Shown one piece after another: positions 34,045 through 43,367 of a stretch of 64,000 nt of DNA. The number at the start of each line of letters is the position of its first letter. Position 1 is the stretch's first letter. The position numbers were made by a program, and so were the translations under genes. The notes beneath the pieces were generated by a model. That model saw nothing but the letters and a program-made list of their open reading frames with translations, did not search any database and was not told the DNA's origin. Origin of the DNA: Streptomyces pluripotens (lineage in GTDB: Bacteria > Actinomycetota > Actinomycetes > Streptomycetales > Streptomycetaceae); NCBI RefSeq assembly GCF_000802245.2, contig NZ_CP021080.1:3658001-3722000 (forward strand), in the 5' to 3' direction.

Positions 34045-36329
34045 CGACCCACTACGACCCGCCCAACGCACAACAGAGCGGTCCGACCGTGTGGGGTCCG
34101 CCGCAGACGGCTCCCCCGGGGTCGCCCGAGGCCAGTGAGCCGGGGCAGCCGTTCGCGCGCAGACTGTGGCGCGGCCGGCCCGAGGACCCCAGCTGGGAGC
34201 GCCCGGCCTTCGTGGGCCTCCTGGCCGCCACTCTTCTGCTCTACCTGTACAACCTCAGTTCCTCCGGCTACGCCAACTCCTTCTACTCGGCGGCCGTCCA
34301 GGCGGGCAGCAGGTCCTGGGAGGCGTTCTTCTTCGGTTCGCTGGACGCGGGCAACGCCATCACCGTCGACAAGCCGCCCGCCTCGCTGTGGCCGATGGAG
34401 TTGTCGGTCAGGATCTTCGGCCTCAACTCGTGGGCGATCCTGGCTCCCGAGGTGCTGATGGGCGTGGCAACCGTCGCCGTGGTCTATGCCGCCGTGCGCC
34501 GCCGGTTCAGCCCTGGAGCCGGTCTGATCGCGGGTGGGGTGCTGGCACTCACTCCCGTCGCGGCGCTGATGTTCCGGTTCAACAACCCGGACGCCATGCT
34601 GGCGCTGCTGATGTCGGCGGCCTGCTACCTGGTCGTGCGGGCCCTGGAGGACGGTCGTACGAAGTGGCTGGTGTGGGCCGGTGTGGTGATCGGTTTCGCG
34701 TTCCTCACCAAGACGCTGCAGGCCTTCCTGATCCTGCCGGCGCTGGCGATCGTGTACGCGGTGTGCGCGCCGGTGTCGCTGAAGAAGCGCTTCGGGCAGT
34801 TGGCGGCAGCGACGCTCGCCCTGGTCGTCTCCGGCGGCTGGTGGGTGGCGATCGTCGAGCTGTGGCCGGCCTCGTCTCGTCCATACATCGGCGGCTCGCA
34901 GACCAACAGCTTCCTGGAACTGACCTTCGGCTACAACGGCTTTGGTCGCCTCAGCGGTGACGAGACCGGCAGTGTCGGCGGCGGTGGCCGTGGCGGTGGT
35001 GCCGGGAAGTGGGGCGAGACCGGCTGGGACCGGATGTTCGACGCCGAGATCGGCAGCCAGATCTCCTGGCTGCTGCCGGCCGCACTGATCCTGCTCGTCG
35101 CCGGTCTGGTGGCCACCCGCAAGCTCAAGCGGACGTCCGTGACCCGGGCCTCGTTCCTGGTATGGGGCGGCTCCCTGCTGATGACCATGGCCGTCTTCAG
35201 TTACATGGCGGGCATCTTCCACCAGTACTACACCGTGGCGCTCGCCCCCTACCTGGCGGCCGTGATCGGCATGGGCGCCGGGCTGCTGTGGGAGAAGCGG
35301 CGGGAGACCTGGGCGTCGATCATGCTGGCCGCCTCCGTGGTCGCGGCGGCGACGTGGGGGTACATCCTGCTCAACCGCACCCCCGACTACCTGCCGTGGC
35401 TGAGGTGGCTGGTGCTGATCGGCGGTCTGGCTGCCGCGCTCGGCCTGATCTTCGCCGGCCGCATCTCCCGCCAGCTTGCGCTGGCCGTGGCGGCGGTGGG
35501 TCTCCTGGCTGCGCTGGCCGGGCCGACCGCGTACACCCTCAGCACGCTCCAGCAGGGGCACGGCGGCTCCATTCCCACGGCGGGCCCGGTGGGCGCGAGT
35601 GTGATGAGCGGTCGTGGTGGCGGTCCCGGTGGCCCCGGTGGCCCCGGTGGCCCCGGTGGCCGTGGCGGGATGCGCGGTGGCTTCGGCGGTGGCGTGCCGG
35701 GCCAGAACGGTCAGGGGCAGCAGGGGCAGCAAGGAGGGCAGGGCCAGGGTCGGCGGAACGGCAACGGCTTCCCGGGCGGTGGCTTCGGCGGTGGCGTGCC
35801 GGGCCAGAACGGTCAGGGGCAGCAGGGCCAAGGCCAGAACGGTCAGAACGGTCAGGGGCAGCAGGGGCAGCAAGGAGGGCAGGGCCAGGGTCGGCGGAAC
35901 GGCAACGGCTTCCCGGGCGGTGGCCCGATGGGCGAAGGCGGCAAGGGCGGCCCCGGTGGTGTCGGCGGCCTGCTGAAGGGCGCGAACGTGTCCTCTGAGG
36001 CCAAGAAGCTGCTGGAGACGGACGCGTCGAAGTACACCTGGGTCGCCGCGTCCATCGGCTCCCAGAACGCGGCCAGTTACCAGCTCGCCACCGGTGACCC
36101 CGTCATGGCGATCGGCGGTTTCAACGGCACTGACCCGTCCCCGACGCTGGCGCAGTTCAAGAACTACGTGGCCCAGGGGAGGATCCACTACTTCATCGTC
36201 GGCGGCGGCATGGGACGTGGTGGCAACAGTGACACATCGTCGCAGATCAGCTCCTGGATCGAGAGCAACTTCAAGAAGGTGACGGTCGGTTCGGCCACCT
36301 TCTACGACCTCACGCAGAAGAACACCTGA
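34041..36329 (+). CDS. ArnT/PMT-type integral membrane glycosyltransferase
   Basis: A 762-residue GT-C enzyme. After a Pro-rich start, about ten or more membrane segments; the first outer loop has SFYSAAVQAGSRSWEAFFFG and ...TVDKPPASLW, the Asp-Lys-Pro-Pro motif of the PMT_2/ArnT family. The hydrophilic tail (~510-760) begins with an extreme Gly/Gln-rich segment containing repeats of PGQNGQGQQGQ and ends in a folded ~120-residue domain (SKYTWVAASIGSQNAASYQL ... IESNFKKVTVG). It should use a polyprenyl-phosphate sugar donor, presumably from the preceding GT2-GtrA protein. Confidence 0.9.
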   Translation: MTTHYDPPNAQQSGPTVWGPPQTAPPGSPEASEPGQPFARRLWRGRPEDPSWERPAFVGLLAATLLLYLYNLSSSGYANSFYSAAVQAGSRSWEAFFFGSLDAGNAITVDKPPASLWPMELSVRIFGLNSWAILAPEVLMGVATVAVVYAAVRRRFSPGAGLIAGGVLALTPVAALMFRFNNPDAMLALLMSAACYLVVRALEDGRTKWLVWAGVVIGFAFLTKTLQAFLILPALAIVYAVCAPVSLKKRFGQLAAATLALVVSGGWWVAIVELWPASSRPYIGGSQTNSFLELTFGYNGFGRLSGDETGSVGGGGRGGGAGKWGETGWDRMFDAEIGSQISWLLPAALILLVAGLVATRKLKRTSVTRASFLVWGGSLLMTMAVFSYMAGIFHQYYTVALAPYLAAVIGMGAGLLWEKRRETWASIMLAASVVAAATWGYILLNRTPDYLPWLRWLVLIGGLAAALGLIFAGRISRQLALAVAAVGLLAALAGPTAYTLSTLQQGHGGSIPTAGPVGASVMSGRGGGPGGPGGPGGPGGRGGMRGGFGGGVPGQNGQGQQGQQGGQGQGRRNGNGFPGGGFGGGVPGQNGQGQQGQGQNGQNGQGQQGQQGGQGQGRRNGNGFPGGGPMGEGGKGGPGGVGGLLKGANVSSEAKKLLETDASKYTWVAASIGSQNAASYQLATGDPVMAIGGFNGTDPSPTLAQFKNYVAQGRIHYFIVGGGMGRGGNSDTSSQISSWIESNFKKVTVGSATFYDLTQKNT

Positions 36330-36355
36330 GGTCGTTGCAGCACCCCGCAGACACT

Positions 36356-36393
36356 GCTGTACACCGTATAACTCAAGCTATACGGTGTACAGC
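36356..36393. promoter_or_regulatory. 15-bp inverted-repeat operator abutting the MFS start
   Basis: GCTGTACACCGTATA, eight-base spacer, TATACGGTGTACAGC: a perfect 15-bp inverted repeat ending at the base before the ATG. TATACG in the right arm is placed like a -10 box for transcription starting at or near the ATG. There is no Shine-Dalgarno sequence, so the mRNA is probably leaderless. The likely binder is the TetR-family protein encoded at 37941. Confidence 0.8.
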
Positions 36394-37791
36394 ATGCGTG
36401 TTTCCCAGGGCTCGCGCGGGCATCCCCGGCGCTGGCTGATCCTTGGTGTCATCTGCCTCGTGCAGCTCACCGTGCTGCTCGACAACACCGTTCTGAACGT
36501 GGCCATCCCCTCACTGAAGCGTGAACTGCACGCGGCCACCTCCGACGTCCAGTGGCTGATCAACGCGTACTCCCTGGTGCAGTCCGGCCTGCTGCTCACT
36601 GCCGGCAGCGCCGCCGACCGCTACGGCCGCAAGAAGATGCTGATCGCCGGACTGGTTCTGTTCGGCGCCGGCTCGCTCGTGGCCGGATTCGCCGGCGCCA
36701 CCGGACAGCTGATCGCCGCCCGGGCCGGAATGGGCATCGGCGGGGCGCTGCTGATGACCACCACACTGGCCGTGGCGGTGCAGATCTTCGCCCCCGAGGA
36801 GCAACCGAAGGCGATCGGCATCTGGAGTGCGGTGAACGCGCTGGGTTTCGCGGGCGGCCCGCTGATCGGCGGTCTCGTGCTCGACCACTTCTGGTGGGGC
36901 GCGATCTTCCTGGTCAACCTCCCGGTCGTGGTGCTGGGACTCTGTGCGGTCGCTGCCCTCGTACCCGAGTCGAAAACCCCCCGTGCAGAACGCCCGGACC
37001 TGCTCGGTGCGCTGTTGTCCACCATCGGCATGACCTCGCTGGTCTACGCGATCATCGCCGGGCCCGGCCACGGCTGGACCTCGGTGCGGGTGCTGGTGAC
37101 GACCGTGGTGGCGGCGGGGGCGCTGAGCGCCTTCGCGTGGTGGGAGGGCACGGTCACCGAGCCGATGCTCGACCCGCGCTTCTTCCGCGACAGGCACTTC
37201 ACGGGTGCTGTCGCCGGGGCGGTGCTCATCACCTTCGGCATGGGCGGCGCGCTGTTCCTACTGACCCAGCACCTGCAGTCCGTGCTCGGCTACGGACCAT
37301 TGGAGGCGGGACTGCGAACCGCTCCGCTGGCCCTGACGGTGGTGGCGCTCAACTTCACCGGCCTGTCGGCCAAGTGGTCGGCGCGATGGGGAACGCCGGT
37401 CTCCATCGCGCTCGGGATGCTGCTGATGTCGGCGGGGTTGGTGGCCATCGCGGCGGTCGCCCCCAGCGGCTACGCGGGGACCCTGCTGGGACTGCTGCTG
37501 ATCGGCGCGGGCTGCGCGATCGCCAACCCGGCCTTGGCGCACGCCATCATGAGCGCCATTCCGCCGCAGAGGGCGGGCGCGGGGGCCGGCATCAACGGAA
37601 CGGTGGCCGAGTTCGGGAACGGCCTCGGCGTCGCCGTGCTGGGTGCCGTGCTCAGTTCTCGCATCGACTCCGGTCAGCCGTTGTCGGCCGCGCTCGGAGC
37701 CGGGCAACTGGTGGGGGCCGTCGCCGTGCTGGCCGGGGGGTTCCTGGCGGCGGGACTGCTCCGGCGGGCGGAGCGGGCGACCGTCGGGTAG
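36394..37791 (+). CDS. DHA2-family MFS exporter
   Basis: A 465-residue, 14-helix drug:proton antiporter. Motif C-type QLTVLLDNTVLNVAIPSLKR in helix 1, motif A SAADRYGRKKMLIAGL after helix 2, and GGPLIGGLVLDHFWWGAIF in helix 5 are typical of the EmrB/QacA group. ATG 36394 directly follows a 38-base palindromic operator; no ribosome site is present. It probably exports a hydrophobic compound sensed by the TetR protein encoded 150 bases downstream. Confidence 0.92.
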   Translation: MRVSQGSRGHPRRWLILGVICLVQLTVLLDNTVLNVAIPSLKRELHAATSDVQWLINAYSLVQSGLLLTAGSAADRYGRKKMLIAGLVLFGAGSLVAGFAGATGQLIAARAGMGIGGALLMTTTLAVAVQIFAPEEQPKAIGIWSAVNALGFAGGPLIGGLVLDHFWWGAIFLVNLPVVVLGLCAVAALVPESKTPRAERPDLLGALLSTIGMTSLVYAIIAGPGHGWTSVRVLVTTVVAAGALSAFAWWEGTVTEPMLDPRFFRDRHFTGAVAGAVLITFGMGGALFLLTQHLQSVLGYGPLEAGLRTAPLALTVVALNFTGLSAKWSARWGTPVSIALGMLLMSAGLVAIAAVAPSGYAGTLLGLLLIGAGCAIANPALAHAIMSAIPPQRAGAGAGINGTVAEFGNGLGVAVLGAVLSSRIDSGQPLSAALGAGQLVGAVAVLAGGFLAAGLLRRAERATVG

Positions 37792-37940
37792 CCCGGGGCA
37801 GGTACGGGGGCGGATAGGGGTGCGCGTGCGGCTGCGGAAGCTACGCCGCCGACGGTACCGACGTGCGGTGGCCGCGTAGCGAGGCGCCCGGCGCCCCTAA
37901 AGTGGGGACACTGGCCGGAGTTTCAGGAGGGTGTGCGCCG

Positions 37941-38699
37941 ATGGGCAAGCAGGGTGCGCGGTCGGCGAAGGGCAGTGTCTGGTTGGAGGACAAGGCACGC
38001 AGAGGCGGACGCGGTGGACAGCCCTCCGGGCTCGACCGGGAGCGGATCACCCAGGTGTGCGTTCGGCTGCTGGATACGGAGGGGCTCACGAAGTTCTCCA
38101 TGCGCCGGCTGGCCGGTGAGCTGAACGTGACCGCGATGTCCCTGTACTGGTACGTGGACACCAAGGACGATCTGCTCGAACTGGCCCTGGACACGGCCTT
38201 CGGGGAACTGCGGCTGCCCGACCCGGAGGACCCGGGGGCGGACTGGCGGGAGCAACTGCGGGAACTGGCGACCGAGTACCGGGCCCTGCTGGTGCGTCAC
38301 CCCTGGGTCTCGCCGCTCGCCGGACGCTACCTCAACATCGGCCCGAACTCGCTCACCTTCTCCCGCGTGGTCCAGCGGGTCGTCCGCCGGGCGGGGCTGC
38401 CCGCGCACGGGGTGATGGGGGCGATCTCGGCCGTCTTCCAGTTCGTGTACGGCTACGGCACGATCGAGGGTCACTTCCTGGCCCGGATCGAGGGCACCGG
38501 GCTGAGTCCCGAGGAATACTTCAAGCAGGCCGTGACCATGGCGTCCGAGGCCCCGGGCAGTGCTGAGGTCATCGAGGAGTCCAAGGACCTCATGGCAGCT
38601 CGTGGCGGTGACACCGTGGCCGAGATGTTGGACCGGGACTTCACCTTCGCGCTGGACTTGCTGATCGCCGGAATCGAGGCGATGGCCGCCCGCGGCTGA
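37941..38699 (+). CDS. TetR-family repressor (TetR_C type)
   Basis: A 252-residue regulator. Helix-turn-helix at about residues 50-75 (FSMRRLAGELNVTAMSLYWYV) in a TetR_N domain, and an all-helical C-terminal ligand domain resembling the tetracycline-repressor C family (YRALLVRHPWVSPLAG, FQFVYGYGTIEGHFLA). A basic, Gly-rich tail precedes the DNA-binding domain. ATG 37941 has AGGAGG 12 bases upstream. Probably represses the exporter upstream through the palindrome at 36356. Confidence 0.9.
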   Translation: MGKQGARSAKGSVWLEDKARRGGRGGQPSGLDRERITQVCVRLLDTEGLTKFSMRRLAGELNVTAMSLYWYVDTKDDLLELALDTAFGELRLPDPEDPGADWREQLRELATEYRALLVRHPWVSPLAGRYLNIGPNSLTFSRVVQRVVRRAGLPAHGVMGAISAVFQFVYGYGTIEGHFLARIEGTGLSPEEYFKQAVTMASEAPGSAEVIEESKDLMAARGGDTVAEMLDRDFTFALDLLIAGIEAMAARG

Positions 38700-38701
38700 C
38701 T

Positions 38702-38920
38702 CCTCGACGGGGCGGGCCAGTCGGCCTGCCGGGAGTGTCTGGGAAGCAGGATCCCGTGGTGCAGTTCGGCGGTGATCCGGAGGGCGGTGCGGGTCCCGCC
38801 CCGCGGGTCGACGCCGGCACCGGGGAGGGCCAGGCCCAGGTCGACCGGGCGGAGCACGTCGTGCACGGTCCAGCGGTCCGGCCCCGCCGTGGTCAGCCTG
38901 GTGGAGGGTAGGCGGCCCAC
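38702..38920 (-). pseudogene. Unidentified gene fragment
   Basis: About 70 codons on the minus strand with strong G/C at third positions (WTVHDVLRPVDLGLALPGAG, GGTRTALRITAELHHGILLP) look like true coding sequence, but the frame runs on into the antisense of the TetR gene with no proper stop. Probably the remnant of a deleted gene. I do not recognise the family. The rest of 38700-39061 contains nothing clear. Confidence 0.35.
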
Positions 38921-39061
38921 CCTGTCCCGCGTACGGATCCCCGTGTTCGGACCTGTCCCGTCTCCTCCCTGCGAGGACGCGTGAACCGGTCGTGTGGGAC
39001 GGGCCCGTGACGGCGCGCCGCTCCGTCTGAAGGGCGCGCCGTCATCGGCCGGTGGTTCGCG

Positions 39062-40951
39062 CTACACGCCGGGATGGGCGAGTTCGATGTCGTGTGCGTC
39101 GATCCCGGGGCCGGAGACGGCCAGTGTGGCGGCCACCGGCGGGTAACCCGTGGCGATGACGGTGTAGTCACCGCTGTCCAGGTCGGCGAAGGCGTACGCC
39201 CCGTCCGGGCCGGTGGTGGTCGTGCCGGCCACCTTGCCCTCCTGGTCGACCAGCGTCACCCGGGCGTCGGCCAGCGGACCGTGCGGTGCCCTGACCACGC
39301 CCTGCAGCCGGGCGCCGGTGTCCAGGTCGGCCTCGACCAGGGTGTCCGTCTTCTCCTGTGCGGCCTGGGCCAGCGCGCCCGACGTCTTCAGCGGGACTTC
39401 CTTGATGAACAGGCAGACGACCAGTGCGATCAGCGCGAACGGCGCCGCGTAGAGGAAGACGTCCGCGATGCCGTGGCCGTAGGCGCCCTCCAACCAGTTC
39501 CGGACCGGCGCGGGCAGCAGGTCCATGTCGGGCAGCTGGCCGCCCCCCACGGACCGGGCCGCCACGGCCTGCGCCTTGGGGTCGAGGGAGGTGATGGTGT
39601 CCTTGGCGTAGTGGCTGATCCGTGTGGCCATCACGGAGCCGAGCACACCGACACCGACCGCGCCGCCGAGGGAGCGGAAGAAGCTGACCACGGACGAGGC
39701 TGCGCCGAGTTCCTTGGGGGCGACCTGGTTCTGTGTGGACAGGACCAGGTTCTGCATCATCATGCCGACACCGATGCCCAGCAGCGCCATGTAGAGGGAC
39801 AGCTGCCAGTACGGGGTGTCGTATCGCATCAGGCCCAGCAGGGACAGGCCCGCGGTGAGGGAGACGCCGCCGGCGACCAGCCAGCCCTTCCAGCGTCCGG
39901 TGCTGGTGATGAACCGACCGGAGACCATGGAGGCGACGAACAGGCCGCCGATCATCGGGATGGTCATGACGCCGGACATGGTCGGGGACTTGTCACGGGC
40001 CAGCTGGAAGTACTGCGAGAAGAAGACGGTGCCCGAGTACATGCCGACACCGACGAACATGGACGCCAGCGAGGCCAGGGAGATGGTGCGGTTGCGGAAC
40101 AGACGCAGCGGGATGATCGGCTCGGCGGCCCTGGTCTCGGTGAACACGAAGAGCAACGCCAGGACGATCGTCCCGCCCACCATCGTGTACGTCTGCCACG
40201 AGAGCCAGTCGTACTTGTCGTCGGCGAAGGTGACCCAGATCAGCAGCAGTGAGGCGGCGGCGGTGATGAAGAACGCCCCGGTCCAGTCGACCTTGACCTT
40301 CCGCCTCGCGACGGGCAGGTGCAGCGTCTTCTGCAGCACGATCAGCGCGATCAGTGCGAAGGGGATGCCGACGAACAGGCAGTAGCGCCAGCCGAGCCAG
40401 TCAGTGTCGGTGATGACACCGCCGAGCAGTGGGCCGCCGACCGTCGCGACGGCGAAGGTGGCGCCCGTGTAACCGCTGTACCGGCCCCGCTCCCGCGGGG
40501 AGATCATCGCGGCCATGACGACCTGTACCAGAGCCGACAGGCCGCCGGCGCCCAGGCCCTGCACCACACGGGCGCTGATCAGCATCGCCGGGTTCTGTGC
40601 GAGACCGGCGATGACGGAGCCGATGATGTAGATGACCAGTGATATCTGGACGAGTGCCTTCTTGCTGACCAGGTCGGCCAGTTTGCCCCACAGGGGCACC
40701 GAGGCGGTCATGGACAGCAGCGCCGCGGTGACGACCCAGGTGTAGGCGGACTGGCCGCCACCGAGGTCCTTGATGATCGTCGGTAGCGCGTTGGTGACGA
40801 TGGTGGAGGAGAGGATGGCGGCGAACAGCCCCAGGAGCAGGCCGGAGAGCGCTTCCATGATCTGCCGGTGCGTCATGGGGGCGTGGCCCGCCGAGGAGCC
40901 TCCCCCGTGCTTGGCGTGAGCCCGCACACCGGCTGGTGTGGTCGTTGCCAT
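39062..40951 (-). CDS. DHA2-family MFS exporter with carboxypeptidase-regulatory-like tail
   Basis: A 629-residue protein. The first ~530 residues are a 14-helix DHA2 transporter (AILSSTIVTNALPTIIKDLG, motif A KLADLVSKKALVQISLVIYI, GGPLLGGVITD in helix 5). The last ~85 residues form a separate beta-sandwich of the CarboxypepD_reg/SpaA type (LQGVVRAPHGPLADARVTLV, TGPDGAYAFADLDSGDYTVI). ATG 40951 is preceded by AAAAGGAAG. It starts 11 bases after the MarR gene and is surely co-transcribed with it. Confidence 0.92.
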   Translation of the reverse strand: MATTTPAGVRAHAKHGGGSSAGHAPMTHRQIMEALSGLLLGLFAAILSSTIVTNALPTIIKDLGGGQSAYTWVVTAALLSMTASVPLWGKLADLVSKKALVQISLVIYIIGSVIAGLAQNPAMLISARVVQGLGAGGLSALVQVVMAAMISPRERGRYSGYTGATFAVATVGGPLLGGVITDTDWLGWRYCLFVGIPFALIALIVLQKTLHLPVARRKVKVDWTGAFFITAAASLLLIWVTFADDKYDWLSWQTYTMVGGTIVLALLFVFTETRAAEPIIPLRLFRNRTISLASLASMFVGVGMYSGTVFFSQYFQLARDKSPTMSGVMTIPMIGGLFVASMVSGRFITSTGRWKGWLVAGGVSLTAGLSLLGLMRYDTPYWQLSLYMALLGIGVGMMMQNLVLSTQNQVAPKELGAASSVVSFFRSLGGAVGVGVLGSVMATRISHYAKDTITSLDPKAQAVAARSVGGGQLPDMDLLPAPVRNWLEGAYGHGIADVFLYAAPFALIALVVCLFIKEVPLKTSGALAQAAQEKTDTLVEADLDTGARLQGVVRAPHGPLADARVTLVDQEGKVAGTTTTGPDGAYAFADLDSGDYTVIATGYPPVAATLAVSGPGIDAHDIELAHPGV

Positions 40952-40962
40952 GGGCTTCCTTT

Positions 40963-41457
40963 TCACGTGCTAGCGGGTGTACGGGTGTTTTCTTCGGATG
41001 CGGGAGTGGGGAGCCGGACCGGGGAGGAGCGGCAGTCGCCGAAGGACGTGCGCAGGCGCGTCATGAGCCGGATCAGCTGGGCGACCTCGTCGTCGGTCCA
41101 GTCGGCGAGCCGTTCGGCGAGCAGGCGCGTGGTCCGCCGGTTGAGCTCGGCGAGCTCGTCCAGGCCCTCGGGGGTCAGGCACAGGATGCGCGAGCGCTTG
41201 TCCGCGGGGTCCGGGTGCCGTTCGATCCAGCCGTGTGCGGCGACGTGGGCGACATGCCGGCTGGTTACCGACATGTCCACGGCCAGCAGCTCGGCGAGCT
41301 TGCTCATCCGCATGTCGCCGTGGCGGCGGAGCAGCGTCAGCACAGCCGCCGAGCCGGCCGGACAGTCGGGCGGCAGGGCGCGGCCCACCTCCCGTTTGAC
41401 GACTCCGACGGCGCTGAGCTGACGCGCCAGTTCTTCGAATTGCGTCTGCTCGGCCAT
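40963..41457 (-). CDS. MarR-family repressor
   Basis: A 164-residue winged-helix regulator. The wHTH reads MRMSKLAELLAVDMSVTSRH then HVAAHGWIERHPDPADKRSR, with the Asp-x-Arg wing; flanking helices form the dimer interface. ATG 41457 behind GGGAGG. Two TTGC-N5-GCAA half-symmetric sites just upstream are likely its own operators, so it should repress itself and the exporter gene. Confidence 0.92.
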   Translation of the reverse strand: MAEQTQFEELARQLSAVGVVKREVGRALPPDCPAGSAAVLTLLRRHGDMRMSKLAELLAVDMSVTSRHVAHVAAHGWIERHPDPADKRSRILCLTPEGLDELAELNRRTTRLLAERLADWTDDEVAQLIRLMTRLRTSFGDCRSSPVRLPTPASEENTRTPAST

Positions 41458-41474
41458 CACACCTCCCACTTTTG

Positions 41475-41515
41475 TTGCTTGAGGCAACCATAAGATGTTT
41501 GGTTGCTGCAGGCAA
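41475..41515. promoter_or_regulatory. Two MarR operator candidates
   Basis: TTGCTTGAGGCAA (41475-41487) and TTGCTGCAGGCAA (41503-41515): two 13-base sites of the form TTGC-N5-GCAA with centres 28 bases apart, lying 18-58 bases upstream of the MarR start codon, where they would overlap its promoter. Confidence 0.75.
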
Positions 41516-41673
41516 ATAAATCGGGGGTACTTATGCAAAGATTTGGCAAAGTCGCGTAGGGTAAACGTACATACTCAGGTGGTCCCGGGTGACGTGCGCA
41601 CGCCTCTGCCCCGATGGCTCCCCGTGGGCCCCCGCTTGGGCCGTCGGGCTGCTCTTCGCTAAGGTCTCGGGGC

Positions 41674-41868
41674 ATGGCTAACACCCAGGGCCCCCAGGGC
41701 AATCACGACCCCGCCGGCAGCACCCAGATGTTCCGCGCGTTCGTCGACGAGGCTCCCCAGGGCCAGCAGCAGGCGGCGGCCCCCTCGGGCCCCCGTGTCG
41801 GCCTGATCATCGGCATCGTCGTGGCGCTCGTCGTGGTCGCGGGGGTCGCCTGGCTCGCACTCATGTAG
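41674..41868 (+). CDS. Small single-TM protein
   Basis: A 64-residue protein: a soluble Gln/Ala-rich N-terminal half (GSTQMFRAFVDEAPQGQQQA) and a C-terminal membrane segment (VGLIIGIVVALVVVAGVAWL). Tail-anchored topology is likely. Conserved small proteins of this sort are common in Streptomyces; function unknown. Confidence 0.7.
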   Translation: MANTQGPQGNHDPAGSTQMFRAFVDEAPQGQQQAAAPSGPRVGLIIGIVVALVVVAGVAWLALM

Positions 41869-42250
41869 AGCCGTTCCCGTCGAACTGCTCCCGCTGCTCC
41901 GGTCGGACGGACGCGCCCCGGGGCTCGATGAGGTGCGTGCCGAGCGGCATGCACCAGGCATCGACGCACACCGTCCAGGTCGGTTCCGCCTGCGCACTCG
42001 CCGCGATCGGCGCGGGGAGTGCCACGGTCGACTCGACCGTCCCCCCGTCGGTGCCGAGCGCCCCGATGGTGTGCGTCGCGAACGTCACGAGCCCGAACGC
42101 GTCGACGTGCCACCGCTGTGGTGAAAGCCGACGGTCACCTTCTGGCACCAGCGTCCACCGGCTGCCCCGGTCGCGGTCGGGCCGCCCCGTCCGGTGTCTT
42201 CCGTGCCGCCGACCGTCGTGCAGCCGCCATCCGGCCTGCCGCACCCTCAT
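41861..42250 (-). CDS. Hypothetical protein
   Basis: A 129-residue reading frame with strongly G/C-biased third positions, therefore probably real. A basic N-terminal third precedes WHVDAFGLVTFATHTIGALG and EPTWTVCVDAWCMPLGTHLI. No domain recognised. The start is uncertain (ATG 42250 used). It overlaps the end of the convergent small membrane-protein gene by eight bases. Confidence 0.55.
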   Translation of the reverse strand: MRVRQAGWRLHDGRRHGRHRTGRPDRDRGSRWTLVPEGDRRLSPQRWHVDAFGLVTFATHTIGALGTDGGTVESTVALPAPIAASAQAEPTWTVCVDAWCMPLGTHLIEPRGASVRPEQREQFDGNGST

Positions 42251-42413
42251 GCGGTGAGTACCGCACCCAGGCGGGTGACGGTCGCCGGCGCTGCCCACAG
42301 GGCGCCTCGACGGCCACGGGTCCGTGCCGCACACGTCCCCTCCGCAGCCCTGCCCGGCCCGGTCGCTCGCAGCGTCGGGCCGGTCTGGCTGGCGGAACGT
42401 CAGGAGAGGATCC

Positions 42414-43367
42414 TCAGTCCGAGATCAGGCCTTCCCGCAGTTGGGCCAGGGTCCGGGTGAGGAGGCGGGAGACGTGCATCTGCGAGATGCCCACCTCCTC
42501 GCCGATCTGTGACTGGGTCATGTTGGCGAAGAAGCGCAGCATGATGATGCGCCGCTCGCGGGGCGGGAGCTTGGCCAGCAGTGGCTTGAGGGATTCCCGG
42601 TACTCCACGCCCTCCAGCGCGCTGTCCTCGTAGCCGAGCCGGTCAGCCAGGGAGCCCTCGCCGCCGTCGTCCTCGGGGGCGGGGGAGTCCAACGACGAGG
42701 CGGTGTAGGCGTTGCCGACCGCGAGGCCGTCGACCACGTCCTCCTCGGAGACGCCGAGCACCGCGGCCAGCTCCGTCACGGTCGGGGAGCGGTCCAACTT
42801 CTGGGACAGTTCGTCGCTCGCCTTGGTGAGGGCCAGGCGCAGCTCCTGCAACCGACGTGGGACGCGCACGGACCAGGAGGTGTCCCGGAAGAAGCGTTTG
42901 ATCTCGCCGACCACGGTCGGCATCGCGAACGTGGGGAACTCCACGCCGCGTTCGCAGTCGAAGCGGTCGATCGCCTTGATCAGGCCGATGGTGCCGACCT
43001 GGACGATGTCCTCCATCGGTTCGTTGCGGGAGCGGAAGCGCGCGGCGGCGTACCGGACCAGCGGCAGGTTCAGCTCGATCAGCGTGTCCCGGACGTAGGC
43101 CCGCTCCGGACTGTCCTCGTCGAGCACGGCGAGCCGCAGGAACAGGGAGCGGGACAGTGTGCGGGTGTCGATGTCCGCCGAACCCGGCGAGGCCGGACCG
43201 GCCTCGGCGGTGGATGCGGCGGTGGGGACGGCGGTGGGGACGGCCGGGGCCGGCACGGCGTCGAGGGCCGGTCCGCCGTCGAGGCGGTCGAGGACATCGG
43301 GCTCCTTGGGCGCTGCTTCGCTCTTGGCGGGCGTCAGCACCTTCGAGCTGCCCTGGTCTACGGACAT
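42414..43367 (-). CDS. sigN: SigB/SigF-family sigma factor (SigN-like)
   Basis: A 317-residue group III sigma factor. After ~65 residues of Ala/Pro-rich leader: region 2 ([61 protein letters not shown]), region 3, and region 4 with helix-turn-helix [20 protein letters not shown]. The leader [11 protein letters not shown] and position beside sigF match S. coelicolor SigN (SCO4034) as I remember it, which acts in development of aerial hyphae. The symbol rests on that recollection. Confidence 0.85.
   Translation of the reverse strand: MSVDQGSSKVLTPAKSEAAPKEPDVLDRLDGGPALDAVPAPAVPTAVPTAASTAEAGPASPGSADIDTRTLSRSLFLRLAVLDEDSPERAYVRDTLIELNLPLVRYAAARFRSRNEPMEDIVQVGTIGLIKAIDRFDCERGVEFPTFAMPTVVGEIKRFFRDTSWSVRVPRRLQELRLALTKASDELSQKLDRSPTVTELAAVLGVSEEDVVDGLAVGNAYTASSLDSPAPEDDGGEGSLADRLGYEDSALEGVEYRESLKPLLAKLPPRERRIIMLRFFANMTQSQIGEEVGISQMHVSRLLTRTLAQLREGLISD

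Noticed and set aside
37801..37880. Possible leader peptide upstream of the TetR gene (open from 37863)
   Set aside because: AGGAGG points to ATG 37941 and the extra 26 codons lack similarity or a ribosome site.
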